Source: Cenococcum geophilum 1.58
Lineage: Eukaryota; Ascomycota; Dothideomycetes; Gloniales; Gloniaceae
Direction of reading: 5' to 3'
Assembly (NCBI GenBank): GCA_001692895.1
Contig: KV748194.1
Location: forward strand, 124,001-188,000
Length of the DNA: 64,000 bases
The notes under the pieces: model-generated
Told to the model about the DNA's origin: nothing
Databases searched by the model: none
What the model saw: the letters and a program-made list of their open reading frames with translations, nothing else
Translations under genes and position numbers: made by a program
Shown: positions 10,225-21,703 of the stretch, piece by piece
Position numbering within the stretch: position 1 is the first letter of the stretch
Layout: each line of letters starts with the position of its first letter

Positions 10225-10399
10225 GCAAAAATGGATTTCCCCTTCCTCTTTAGGACCAGCGCTTTTTCCTCGAGAAGGTGCCCATAAGGTTGCTGAGGTT
10301 TTAGGCCTCTTTGTTGCTTAGGCGATAGAGCCCCTATAGTTCGGCGACCTATGGGGTGTATCTGCTAGTCCCAAAAAGGAAAGATAAATCCATTTTTGC
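10225..10399. repeat. Imperfect inverted repeat, possible MITE relic
   Basis: GCAAAAATGGATT (10225-10237) pairs perfectly with AATCCATTTTTGC (10387-10399). Just inside, CCTCTTTAGGAC and GTCCCAAAAAGG continue the pairing with mismatches. The total is 175 bp, with no coding content. It could also be an unrelated hairpin. Confidence 0.4.
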
Positions 10400-10951
10400 G
10401 CCGTCCTCCGTATATAGATTCGTTCTTTGTGGCGACCCACCTTATGGAGCCTCCACACACCACTGTACACCCGCGTTCCTGTGTGATAAATTTTAATTAT
10501 GCCCCAAGATAATGACGTATGCTTTTCGCAAGTTTTGCCTATTTCTCGCCTCAAGTATCAGCTCCTTAGGAAGCATTCATGCAGGTACCCAATAATTTTG
10601 GCCTATCACACTCATAATTGTCACTAGATTTGTTCCTGTATGTATATAATTGATACTCTTACCTTCTAAATACTGTCCAATTGGGTAAGCTCCTTTCTTA
10701 TGCCTCTCTTTAGGTCAACGTGACCACCATAGATCAATGACGATCTATCTCGCCGTTATTCCTGTACAGTTAAAAGTCTTAACAGTATCTTCAGCAAGCA
10801 CCATAGATGTGACTGGCACAGGATTCTACCGTAAGGTGCATAGGCATCTATCTCTCAAAGCCTTAGATTATAATGCTGGGCTATCGCTAAGTTCACTGGA
10901 CATTGTCTGGGACCACTTGTAGTAAGAGAGCCCGCGAGCACCCATGTCAAG

Positions 10952-11210
10952 CTACCGAAAACTGCGCCATAACGGTATCTCCAAAACCTCTCGCAGCCCA
11001 ACCAGACTAACTCCCTGACCTCCCGTTAAAGGAAAGGTCTCCCACATAATCAAACCCAACACAACCTTCCTGAGGAACTCGTTTTCGTGAACCAGCGACC
11101 GGGCAAATTCGTCGCCTCCGCTATCGTCCAATCTGCTCACTTCCAGCACATCTCGCTTCAGCACGACATCGGCCTCACCGCCGGCCAAGGGCAGGCAAGC
11201 AAGCTGGCTG
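10952..11210 (-). other. Possible coding remnant, unidentified
   Basis: A minus-strand frame reads with protein-like composition (segments ADVVLKRDVLEVSRLDD and FLRKVVLGLIMWETFPL) and is open slightly upstream of its only ATG at 11188. I recognise no family, and neighbouring frames do not supply convincing extra exons. It may be a fragment of a decayed gene or chance. Confidence 0.2.
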
Positions 11211-12607
11211 CGACGACGCTAATTTCAGCTATACCGAGGTAGCTGTGCGTCACTTCGCAGTCTGGGAAGAGGCCAAGAAGTTGTAGGCGCCTTCAGGAGT
11301 GTGGCAGTGATCAGAGAATTTCGGCGTCTCGGACCTTGCGTTGAGCCGGCAGGACTGCTCGCTCACTATTTAACGCCGAATATGACTGTGCAGGATGTTA
11401 GTGGTGTAGTGAGTCTAAGTGTTACTCTGGTGGGGTATGTGGAGGGGTACTATAATTTTGATATCGGGCCCAGAAGCGTAGTAATTGATGCCGTAGTAAG
11501 GTGTTTGACCCACGAAGAGAGCGAGTATAACAACGACTGTGTGATGGGAAGTGGGGAGGTGGATTGGAAGGCGTGGGTGAAGTGTTCAAGCATCCATACT
11601 TTACGTAGAACATCCTGAAAACGATTAAGTAAAGATGTTCGGGTGTGGCATGTTGGAGGATATATACGAGCGGATGACGGCGATATTCTCCAGTTTAATA
11701 CTTCTTAGACGACTATGATTGGTCAGCTTGGCTCTTGAGCTGGTGCAACGCTTTCAAACGTTATCGCGACCGTCACTACTCAATATCTCTCGCAGAGCAA
11801 TATCAGCACTATTTCCCTCATCCCCTCCACGAAATCTTCAGGGCGGTCTCCCCTCCTAGCATACGCCACCTGCCATTAACTCACGACTATCAGTGGCCCC
11901 TTCAACCTAAAAGTAACGCCGTACATCTCTAACATACTTCCACTAATACGCTTCGTGCCTATAGTGGAGCTCGGCATTTAACTCAGGGCTAGCTCAGGGC
12001 TAGGTTTCGCCTTTCTAGTGCGAAGGCTTTGTTGAATAGCCGGCGACGATGTTACGCAGGATGCAACGCGAGCTCAGGGGCGTTATTGGATGTGTGCAAT
12101 GGGGGATAACCATTCCAGGTTGATGAGAGAAATATTCGGGGTTTGAGGTGATGTGGACAAGCGGGACGTGAAGCCGACTAGAAGGATGGAGTCACGGGGA
12201 ATGGAGGTTGGCTGACTGGTGGCTAAGCAGTGATCGTATGAAAGTTCGCAGTTGTTGCCCTGATCCACGAGTATATAAGTGCTCTATATTTCAAGAGGGA
12301 CGAGAAGATAACTTTTCCATTCCCATGATCTCGTGTAGGTAGATTGGAGTTCATGGTATACTTTGTATCCGCTAACTCAGCTCCTAAACTATCAGCATGC
12401 AACAACCCAATTGGACGCCACGGCTTTATCACAGTCGATCAAACAGCATCCATTTCTGTGCTACCATGCAACCATGAAAAAATATTGTGTGTTTGCTCGA
12501 AAGTCCCATACATGCAAAAGCCGTTCCCGAAGATCAGCAGCAGAAAGGCGGCTCCAATCCACTTCCTAACCATGCCATCCCTCGAACCCACATATTCAAC
12601 AGCTCCT

Positions 12608-13491
12608 TTACCGATTGCTCTTGGCCACACGCTCCAACTCATCTTTCTTCTTAATTGCGTATGAGTTACTGCTACCTTTAGCAGCATTGATCAGCTCTTC
12701 GGCAAGGCACTCGGCGATGCTCTTGACGTTGCGGAAGGCGGCCTCACGGGCGCCAATAGTGAGGAGGGCAATGGCTTGGTTAACGCGACGCAGAGGGGAG
12801 ACATCGACGGCTTGACGGCGCACAGTACCTGCGGAACCGATACGAGTAGAGTCTTCGCGGGGTCCGCAGTTCACGATGGCATCAACGGCGACTTGGATGG
12901 GGTTCTGGTCGGTCATGATATGGATCTGTGGAAGTTCAAATTGTTAGCTTGCCACACTTCTTCAAATATATTCGAAATCGCCTGATAGCGAAAAATTCCC
13001 AATGGACGCAATCATAGTGTAGGGACCCAGTTGGATAGTACGTACAATTTCGAAAGAGTGAGCGACGATGCGGACGGCCATGAGCTTCTTGCCGTTGTTG
13101 CGACCGTTCATCATGAGCGAGTTCGTTAGACGCTCAATGATGGGGCATTGAGCCTTCCTGAACCGCTTGACGGCATAGCGGCCGGCGGAGTGTGAGATGT
13201 AGACAGGCGATCGGATTTGAATGTAGTCGCTGCAGTCAAAATATTTCCGTTAGCCTACGCTTCCCATGCAACATTTCGCCTGCACAACATCCCCTTCTAT
13301 CTATTTTGCCTATGGAATTGGGGGGTTGTAATGTAATTGGAGGCGCCGTACGTCAAAGAGATATCCCTAATTTCAACATCCTCATAGCTCCACTTGTTGA
13401 ACAGCTTGATACTGCCAATCTCTTCAGTAACCTCCTTGGGGAGCACCTGGTAGCCGGAGGGGCTCTCGACTTCGACTTCGCCTTCCGACAT
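12608..13491 (-). CDS. RPS5: 40S ribosomal protein S5 (uS7)
   Basis: Three exons: 13491-13352, 13229-13046 and 12925-12608, with GTACGG...TGCAG and GTACGT...CACAG introns; 213 aa, the usual size for eukaryotic S5. The joined protein contains the invariant uS7 signature [20 protein letters not shown] in exon 2, [21 protein letters not shown] in exon 3 and the C-terminal [16 protein letters not shown]. uS7 lies in the head of the small subunit by the E site and contacts mRNA and tRNA. The start at 13491 gives the fungal N-terminal extension ([20 protein letters not shown]). All splice junctions preserve the frame. Confidence 0.97.
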
Positions 13492-14676
13492 GATGTACGG
13501 CTTCGGTGAAAGGCGACTATTCTATCGGAAAGGAGAAGGGCGCGGGGTGGTGGTCGAATTTTGTCAAATGTGGGCGTCGAGGTGTGCTCTCGTCGTCGAA
13601 GTTCGCGATTTGTGAGTTTGTGCGGAGCTCTCGCTTAGCGATTCCGGGCTTGGCATTTGAGGACTTCAACCTCAACACCAAAGCAGTCCATCACCAAGAA
13701 TCTACCGGATTCACACTATCCCTTAGGATGTTCATAATTCATAGAGAAAATTTTGCTCCCAAATGCTTATGGCTGACCGGCTTTATTTAACACCTGTGGT
13801 CTAAGTATATCAAGCTACCTTTGCATCTGCCGAAAATTTCTTCATGACGAATGCCCTAATACGGGATAGCCTTTGAATCCATTATGAGCATCTTTTGATC
13901 CAAATCTCTTTGAAGACATGGCCTCGTTTATTTTCAGCCATATATCATTCTTCTGTATTCAAACTACTCAAAATGGGAACGTGATAACAATTTTTGATTA
14001 AAAGAAGATTTCGTTTCATAGTTGCATTACCAAAGTATTCAAAATGGAAGTCATTTAATCTCAATAGCTTTTGATAGTATTAATCGTTAAAATACTATGT
14101 TCTTTTCGTAAATCTTGTGGCCAATAGATTCACAAGCCTTTTGGCCAGTCTATTCACCTCACTTTCGGGCGCCACAGAACTCAACGGTGTGCTTGCCAAC
14201 AGCTCTCGCCTGACCCCGCACCCTCTTTGTCCATTTTGTTTACTTTCAGGGCTTCAACATCCCTGAAGGTATTCAAGCTCTAAACAAGTCACATGTTCGA
14301 TCGGAGAAAATCTTTCATTGAAGGTTTTCTACAGCCCCTCAAACTCCTGACAGCAATCAGGAATGAGAAGCCAAGTGTTTTTGCTTCCGTATGCGAATCC
14401 ACTCGTTACCATTTATTTTTAGTAGCTTTAGAACAGATCCTCCTCCACAGATCCATCCTTATGTACACTTTCCTCTCTTCATCCAGGCTGCGTGGCCAAG
14501 CTTCTCTTGCACTCAATATTGTAAAAGCGCATCGCCGTGGACCATCTGTCCTAGCTTTGCTGTGGTCTCGAGACGACCTTGATTGCTCGAAAGAGGCATA
14601 GCCGCGATAGACCACAGCGTGCATGGCGTGCTGAGATTGTTTAAAAGAGGATATTTCCTCCGTGCCCTGTCATCCT
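13492..14676. other. Intergenic upstream of RPS5
   Basis: Contains the RPS5 promoter and 5' leader and a quiet AT-moderate interval. Several overlapping short frames exist on both strands between 14290 and 14630 but none looks coding. No repeat ends or RNA genes were recognised. Confidence 0.5.
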
Positions 14677-15735
14677 TCATCCCTTCGCCCTGGCTCTAAC
14701 CACCTCATCCAACAATCCACCTAACTCCTCCCAGCTCACCCTCCCGCCCTCCTTACCCAGGCCTATCTCTACTGCTCTAGCATAAACTTTCCTCATAACT
14801 GCTTCATCCACCTTGACAGCCCAGCCAGTTCCAGTAGTCATTGTGCAGATACCACCTTTAACCTCCTTCCCCCCGACAAGCCCACTCGCCCGCGCTAACC
14901 TCTCCACCCACTGCACATCCCGCCCCTCATTCCTCCCTACCTCTTTCAAATCCACTAATCCCCTCAATTCTAACCCTTCCCTCACGGCATCCACTACCCG
15001 CTCCCGCCGTAATCGCTCAGCCTCAGCCTCCCGCCTCTCCTCCTCCCTCCGCACCTCCCTTTCGCGTCTCGCACGCTCCTCAATCTCCATCTCCACAGCG
15101 GCTCTGCGCTGCTTCTCTTCCCTCATCGCCTCTTCACGCTCCTTCGCGCCCTCCGCATCTGCTAGCCTCTGCGCCTCAGAGCGCTGCCGCACGAACTCAT
15201 GATATGCGCGCCGCTGGTCCTTCCTCGCCAAACTCTTCGCCTTCTTCGCGCCAATTGTGCGATTCTGCAGTGTGGGGCGCGGCTGGTTTCCTGGCAGGTG
15301 CGCCGGGCCCTCCCCTGCGTCGTCTGTGTCAGGGAACGGCGGCGGCGGGACACCAGCAGCTCGGAAGGGCGGCGGGGTGGGCGCTAGCGGCGGTAGCTCT
15401 ACCTCCTCATCATCCAGCTCGTCGGCGTCGACGATTGCTTGCGGGTGTAAGTGCTCGAGCTCGGCGTCGGCGTCGGCGTTGTCGATGCCCCGCGTGTCCA
15501 CTCCCACATCCTCTCCTTCTTCTATGTTCGTGGCTACGTCCAGCGGAGGAGGGGTGGGATCAGGAGAGTGGTCGAGGCGGCGCTCGAGGATTACGGGCGC
15601 GAAGTAGAGTGCCGCGCAGAGGACGAGCGTGTGGATGATGTCTTGAAGGAGTGGGGTCGAGGGGTCTGTGAAAGGGAGGAGGCGGTTGAGGGCGCGGCGG
15701 AGGGTAATGATGGTTAAGTAAATTGTGTCCATCAT
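14677..15735 (-). CDS. Membrane-anchored acidic/basic coiled-coil protein, conserved hypothetical
   Basis: Single exon, 352 aa. Residues about 25-50 (LLQDIIHTLVLCAALYFAPV) form a hydrophobic segment suitable as one membrane anchor. An acidic, proline-rich linker (about 55-150) follows, then a strongly charged coiled coil rich in E, R and A (about 165-255), and a folded-looking C-terminus (VDEAVMRKVYARAVEIGLG...). The arrangement suggests an integral membrane protein with a long cytosolic or lumenal coiled coil, but no family is named. The first Met codons are ATGATG; either could start. Dense antisense frames across the gene are shadows of its GC-rich codons. Confidence 0.72.
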   Translation of the reverse strand: MMDTIYLTIITLRRALNRLLPFTDPSTPLLQDIIHTLVLCAALYFAPVILERRLDHSPDPTPPPLDVATNIEEGEDVGVDTRGIDNADADAELEHLHPQAIVDADELDDEEVELPPLAPTPPPFRAAGVPPPPFPDTDDAGEGPAHLPGNQPRPTLQNRTIGAKKAKSLARKDQRRAYHEFVRQRSEAQRLADAEGAKEREEAMREEKQRRAAVEMEIEERARREREVRREEERREAEAERLRRERVVDAVREGLELRGLVDLKEVGRNEGRDVQWVERLARASGLVGGKEVKGGICTMTTGTGWAVKVDEAVMRKVYARAVEIGLGKEGGRVSWEELGGLLDEVVRARAKG

Positions 15736-16733
15736 TTGTAGGTTTATAGAGTAATGACAGAAGGTGGGAAAGAAATTGAAGTCGTGTCCGAATGTGACTT
15801 TATTGTGCCAGCAGGGAAGAAGACGAGCATACCAAGAAGTGTAAGGCTGAGACAGGTGGTTGAACTAGGTACAGCTCAACACCATGTCAGGGATCGCGAG
15901 CTTTCTTGCGTCACAACCATGAAATTGTAGAATAATGATTAATACCTAGCGTCGTGTTACTAGCATATAGTCGCTAGGGCTGTATGGCATATGCCGACCA
16001 TGTTGTCATCACATAGAACACCTAAAGCTCAATATTCTAATTCTTTAAACATAACATTTTTCGAAGTACCCAATAACCAAAAAGACCTGACGCCTTCGCT
16101 GGAGCAATAGAGTGGAATTTGTAGTTGAGATGGGTTGTATGAGTTATCCTGAGCAAGGCGACATCATTTGCATATCTCGAGACGAGCAACTTCGCTTTCT
16201 AAAACTGCGGGCCACTTAAGTGATTATTTCAACAGATATCCCTTAGCACGTCACTCCGAGTCCAACTGTTATCAATAAGATCCAGCCAATCAATTGAGCT
16301 TGTTCTTTAGAGCTGAGTCGCTTAATATGAGGTTTCCAGCACTTATCCTTTCTGCAGAACGGTATTTTACATCACTGCCATTGCGGTTGGTATTTGATTG
16401 TTAGAATCTATCCCTTCCCCTGGTACAGTCGCTTCAGAAAAGGAAGGGTAAATGTCAGAAACCATGATTGGCTACAGAAATTTACCGAATCCTCACCTGC
16501 TTAAACCACTTTTCTGTTCCCGCGCATGACACCACCCATCCTCCATACTAACACATCGCCGTCGCCTATTTTTAAAGCTATTTAAAGCCTATATATTTTC
16601 CTATTACAGTTAGAGCCGCGGCACACAGGAGGAGAGCTAAAGCACCTAAGAATACTACGAAGAATACTTCTAAAGCGCCTTAAAAAGTAGACCTTACCGT
16701 TAAATCTGCACTACCTATATTAACACCTACATG
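15736..16733. other. Intergenic, boundary of the transposon block
   Basis: No gene found. 16205-16300 resembles sequence near 1763-1825 (ATCCCTTA then TTATC-ATAAGA-TC-AGCCAAT), so it may be a decayed copy of that short element. From about 16560 the composition shifts to the TA-rich pattern of the neighbouring repeats. Confidence 0.4.
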
Positions 16734-17053
16734 TATCACATAACGGGGGGGTCATTTGGCGCGGTTACAACCCGGGTTAACACGAACCCCGCGCAGCGGT
16801 CGCCCCCGGGTACCCTCGCACGCGATTTTGGGCGAAAAGGTACATAATTTAAGTTTAATCGGTACTCCTAGGCGGTTACGTAATGTTACTCTAAATTAAA
16901 AACACCTAAATACGTTCTATTCCTATATTAAGGCGTCTTAGTCACTATAGTGCAGTCCTATATTAAGACGTCTCGGTTACTAGAGTATAGTTCTATATCA
17001 AGGCGTCTTAGTTACTGCAGTACAGTCCTATATTAAGACGTCTTGGTTACTAT
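16734..17053 (-). mobile_element. Solo inverted right end of the Crypton element
   Basis: The reverse complement of this segment matches the last 320 bp of the two Crypton copies: alternating AAGACGCCTTAATATAGG/AAGACGTCTTAATATAGG repeats, then the tail ending in ...TATGTGATA. It is in opposite orientation to the full copies and stops at 17053 inside the repeat array. This is a fragment of a third insertion, RIPed less than the others (its tail keeps GCG/CCC words). Confidence 0.75.
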
Positions 17054-17713
17054 CATCAGCAAAATATTGTCCCCTATCAATGGCCTCAATGGTCGGTAGT
17101 TAACGCAATTGGCGCGCAGTCGAGGGCATTTGACAACTCGACCGACTGGCCTATATGTTACGGACCTTACACCAGCAGTAGTACGATTACTTAGGGAGGA
17201 CAGGAACGGACTAGTGGTGGAAGCGCGGGAGACGCTAGAACCAGTCGAAACATGGGACAATTCAAATCGTTCTCTATGGCAGTTAGCTAGCTGTACATTC
17301 AAACGGTGGTCGTCTGGGGTGCCTCCCTAGGAGGCCTTGATTCGATTCGGTGACGGGCCGATATCAAAGCTCTGGTTCAATTCTATCGATCGATTGATTG
17401 AATCGTTCGTGGTGTTTGCTGGCTGGTCGTTCGAACGGTCGTCTAGTTCTGGCGATGGTCGTCTGGTTCTAGCGACAGTTATCTGGTTCTGGCGACGGTC
17501 CTCTGCTAGCTGCCGTTCTAGTGCCTCCTAAGGTAGGATGTAAGGAAGGGTAAAAAATGTGGCTACAAAGGGGATAACTTGGCAGAGGCACGTGTAGGCT
17601 ATTGGGAATATAGCGGGGACCCGATAGCGCTGTGTGTCGCGCGCACGCGCATACAGGGGGTGTCGCATCGGGGGGGTGTCGCTTGAGGGTGTGCATAGGG
17701 GTGTTGCTTAGTG
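17054..17713. other. Unclassified segment between Crypton pieces
   Basis: Composition is near normal, not RIPed, in sharp contrast to both sides. Short plus-strand frames exist (17109-17330) but I recognise no domain. A 20-bp tandem repeat lies at 17441-17508, and GTGTCGC-rich, G-run DNA lies at 17640-17700. It may be captured host DNA or part of an unknown element. Confidence 0.4.
17441..17508. repeat. 20-bp tandem repeat, about 3 units
   Basis: Units of the form GTCGTCTGGTTCTGGCGACG recur three times with one to four changes, and a partial fourth unit follows at GTCCTCTG. It sits in non-RIPed DNA between Crypton copies. Confidence 0.6.
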
Positions 17714-18165
17714 ATAGGTATTGGAGGTCCGGGTTAGGCTTGGCATAACCTCGGGTTACGCACGACCCCCTAAGGTCCGCGACATATCGTCCAAATATCN
17801 CCCCCCCCCTTTGGTGGTGGCCCCTACTTTTCGGACGCGTTTTTAAGGCCTAGGTTAGTACTGGGTTAGTATAGAGGTCCTTATCGCGCGCCTTTAACCT
17901 CATTATTGCCTCGACAATCCTATTTTCCAACCCTTTGCTATTCTTATGCCCGCGCTGGCTCCTAGCTCGCGTGGGGCTTCTAATTTTATATAGAAAGGCC
18001 TGCTGTAATTCTAATTCTATAATATAGAGCCCTCTTCTTCTTTTTCTCTATTAATATTTACGCGTTTGGTAGCTTTATTTACCTATACCGCGCTTATATA
18101 TCTACCCCCTTACCTCTTACGGATATAGAGTCTCTTAGGAATCTTCTTACCCTATAGTCTACTAC

Positions 18166-20705
18166 GGAAGCCCCCCTAGCCTCCTCCCCCTATAGCCTCT
18201 AGAATAAATTTAAGGCCTAAATAGTACGGCTATAGGATATTTATAAGGCCTAGCGCTTAAAGAATACTATAAGGGCGTATAAGCTAAAGTAGAAAGAGTA
18301 GAAAGACTAGTATATAAGACTAGAAGGCAATATAGACGGCGCCTAGGTAACAGAAGATAAGCTTTGCTTATTTTTAGAGTAGTAAGTTATTAATTAAGAA
18401 TTATAGGCCGCTAGCTATTAAAAACGGAAGTTAAAACAGAAAGAGATATAGAAAGATAGTAAGTAGGCAAAGAAGAGGTAGAAGATAACCATAGGAGGGC
18501 CGCTAAGGGGAAAGGCAGCCGTAGGGGTAGCCGTAGCCGTAGGGGAGGAAGCTATAAAGGAGGAAGAGATATAGGATAAGGAGGCCTTAGATGCCCTATT
18601 TAACAAGACTATCTAATACTTAGTTATAAATAGCTACATCTCCGCTATTACTAAGCTTTATATATGGTAGTTAGAAGGTAAGACCTTATAGCCGCTATAG
18701 GGGGCAAAGCTCTTAGTAGTACTAGATAGCATCCGCCGTAATAAGGACTAGATTTAACGCGTTAACTTTATTAATTAAGGCCTATTTATAATTACTAGCG
18801 GCTATAACGTTAAAGGGCTTAAAAAGGCGATTACTTAGTGCTAGGAGACGGGCTCTAAAATACTGGGTTTAGTTAAGTCTTACCTTTAAACTACGGCTAA
18901 GCATTTATTAGGTTTATATATTATAGTCTATATAGAGTATTTACAGCTACCGTTTTCTAACCTATTTCTTAGGCTATACTACTATTACCTAGGGTAAGAG
19001 TAAACGGGACGTTTAGCTTACTAATTTTATCCTTATTAAACTAGAGAATAAAGGGCCTAAATTAAATAAGCTAGCGCCGTATATAATTATATTAATAATA
19101 TAGGGAAAGCAGAATTAATACGGCAAGGTTAAGTATATAGGCTGTATATATAATACTAACCCTATCCTCTACCCTCTCTTTATAATAGCCTTCTACTTCT
19201 TTAACCGCTAAGGTAAGGACGGCGCTAAGAGCTTCCTATCCTTTTAGTAGCTAGAGGACTACTATAACCTATATATCTTCCCTAGTAGTATTAAAGTACT
19301 ATAACAGCCGTTAAGTTATTATACACAATTTAAATAGAATAAGAAGATATTCTAGGGGGTAGGAATTTACTTAAAGGAGAAGACCTATAGCGCCTATAAG
19401 CAGAGCGTCCGGTATACTAAGCTTAGCGGTATTAAAGAGACCTAAATTAGGCAGGCCGGATGCTAGAATACGGACGCGATAATAGGAGCCTACCTTAGCT
19501 ATTTACCTCGCGCGTTTATATAGTTAATCACCAGCTTCCTAAAGAAAGGAAAGGGCTATTTTTTCCCCTATACGTAAAAGGTGCTAAAGGAGGCCCTCTA
19601 CTTAAAGATATAGCCTAAAACTAATATCTGGCTAAAACGCATAGAGACCTATTACTTAGAGAAGGCTGATAATAAGGTTATATAGCTTAACCTTACAGGC
19701 TTAGGATTTCTACGCCTCCTCTATACGTTTAGGGTAATCCTATTATAGGACTTAGTAATCCTATATAAGCAGTTCCCGCTCTACCCCCTATAAAAGGACT
19801 CCCTCTTTAGCTATAAGGAGTACTAGAGGTTTGCCACACGGGTAAAAAGCTCGCTGGCTAGCGTAGTTATACCAAATAAGATAATAATACGGAAATACTA
19901 GCCTGCCTATAAGGCTGTAGCTAAGCTAAAATATAAGGCCGCGATCTTAGAGATAAAGGGGGTTTAATTACGCGTATAAATGATCTTAGAACGCCTTAGC
20001 AAGATAGAAAGGTTATTAGCATTATTCACATCTATATAGATCCAGCAAGGGAAGACGGGTATCTAGATAGGGCCTACAGAGTCTATACATCCGTCTTTAA
20101 ACGGCCCTATATCTATACCTATATCCGTACCTATACTTATACCTATACCCGCGTCCGTTCCTAAACACGTTAACAGCTAGATTCCGTCTTTAGATAAACC
20201 CTCTCCTATATATCTAACCCCTAAAAAGATACTAAGAGGTCCTTAACTATCTACTACCGCAGAGCCTACTTAGCCGTCTACTATAACGTCTATTATAACG
20301 TCTACTATACCCCTATAGCAGCTGCCGCAAGCTTCTACTATACCCCTATTATAGCTACTATAAGCTAACGCTTAACCTCTCCTATTTATCCTTAACCTAT
20401 AGGCGCTGCTAAGGAAATATAAGATACTTTAGGGCGGTAATTCAGTATTTTAGCTTTGGGCTAAGTGGACTTTAGGGCTAGCAGGTAGGCTATTAATTAA
20501 AGCTCTTAATTACTGCTAGGGGGCACGCTGGCGGGTTAACGGCGAGGCTATATTCTATAGCCGTCGCCGTAAGATAATTAAGGATATAAGACGGCGTGTA
20601 AAAAACGGTACGGTAAAAGACAAGAGATAGGCTATTAATTAGCTAAAACAGCTACAAGGCCGGCGTTTTTTAAATTAGCTTTATAAGAATATCTAACTAC
20701 TAAAC
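18166..20705 (+). pseudogene. Crypton recombinase (CBF3/Ndc10-like with GCR1_C) pseudogene, copy 1
   Basis: Conceptual translation shows many TAG/TAA at former Gln/Trp codons. Recognisable parts in order: an N-terminal coiled region after a start-like EAPLASSPYSL; a central segment with a GKSKRDV turn corresponding to the recombinase core of CBF3-type proteins; a well-kept block LNLTGLGFLRLLYTFRVILL followed by KQFPLYPL and RFATRVKSSLAS, the Ndc10/CBF3-like domain typical of fungal Cryptons; and a C-terminal GCR1_C-like domain with WAKWTLGLAG, GARWRVNGEA and YSRRRKII. At least one frame change lies between the N-terminal and central parts. It would catalyse integration by a tyrosine nucleophile but is inactive. 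Confidence 0.75.
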
Positions 20706-20774
20706 AAGGGAGGGAAAGGGAGGGAAAGGCTCTATATTAAGTAGTATATATATATATATATAATACTATTTTAC

Positions 20775-21020
20775 TATAAAACTACTATAGTAACTAAGAC
20801 GCCTTAATATAGGACTCTATTAGTAACTAAGACGTCTTAATATAAGACTATACTACAGTGACCAAGACGCCTTAATATAGGACTATATACTCTAGTAACT
20901 AAGACGTCTTAATATAGGGCTGCACCGCAGCGACCAAGACGCCTTAATATAGGACTATACTCTAATAACTAAGACGTCTTAATATAGGACTACACTATAG
21001 TGACTAAGACGCCTTAATGT
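20775..21020. repeat. Subterminal alternating repeat array of Crypton copy 1
   Basis: Seven units of about 32-36 bp, each built on AAGACGCCTTAATATAGGAC or AAGACGTCTTAATATAGGAC, alternate fairly strictly between the CC and TC forms and are spaced by variable TACT-(A/C)TAGTGAC-like spacers. The core GACGTC/GACGCC steps and conserved spacing suggest protein-binding sites near the element's right end. Confidence 0.7.
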
Positions 21021-21703
21021 AGGAATAGAGCCTGTTTAGGTGTTGTAAATTTAGAGCAATATTACGCGACTATCTAGAAGTACCGATTTAACATAAATTA
21101 TATACCTTTTTGCCCAAAATCACATATGAAAGTACTTGGGGGCGGTCACTGCGCGACCTCATGTGGGGTTCAAGCGCGTTATTAGTAGGGGTGGCCCTAA
21201 CCTCGTATTAACCTAGGTCGTAACCGCGCCAAATTAGCCCCCTTAATATATAATAGGTATTAGAGGTCCGGGTTAGGCTTAGCATAACCTTGGGTTACGT
21301 ACAACCCCCTAAGGTCCGCGATATATCGTCCAAATATTACCCCCCCCCTTTAATAGTGGCCCCTACTTTTCAGACGTGTTTTTAAGGCCTAGGTTAGTAC
21401 TAGGTTAGTATAGAGGTCCTTATTACGCGCCTTTAACCTTATTATTACCTTAACAATCCTATTTTCTAACCCTTTGCTATTCTTATACCCGCGCTAGCTC
21501 CTAGCTTACATAGGGCTTCTAATTTTATATAAAAAGGCCTACTATAATTCTAATTCTATAATATAGAGCCCTCTTCTTTTCCTTCTCCATTAATATTTAT
21601 ATATTTAGTAGCTTTATTTACCTATGCCGCGCTTATATATCTACCCCCTTACCTCTTACAGATATAGAGTCTCTTAGAAATCTTCTTACCCTATAGTCTA
21701 CTA

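Larger units (their letters stand above)
9667..12607. other. 2.9-kb gene-poor interval
   Basis: Holds the 5' flank of the Gly-rich gene, an inverted repeat (10225-10399), a possible coding remnant (10952-11210) and otherwise short, uninformative frames. Base composition is near normal, so this is not a RIP block. I see no splice-joined gene model with protein-like sequence, but a small or rapidly evolving gene cannot be excluded. Confidence 0.5.
17714..21252 (+). mobile_element. Crypton (tyrosine-recombinase) element, copy 1
   Basis: This 3539-bp unit begins ATAGGTATTGGAGGTCCGGG and ends just before the next ATAGGTATT at 21253, where copy 2 starts. There are no terminal inverted repeats. Inside is one long recombinase-type pseudogene, then a TA dinucleotide run (20748-20762) and a subterminal array of AAGACG(C/T)CTTAATATAGG repeats. 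Lack of inverted repeats, short direct repeats at the ends and the CBF3/GCR1-type protein are the marks of fungal Cryptons. Copies 1 and 2 are the same length and differ almost only by transitions. An N at 17800 lies in a C-run. Confidence 0.8.

Noticed and set aside
14293..14601. 102-codon plus-strand ORF
   Set aside because: No family resemblance; antisense frames of similar length exist at the same place.
15199..15717. Several plus-strand ORFs over 100 codons
   Set aside because: They are antisense to the GC-rich single-exon gene 14677-15735, low-complexity and unlike proteins.
17109..17330. 73-codon plus-strand ORF
   Set aside because: No recognisable domain and no splice partners, inside a repeat-bounded segment.
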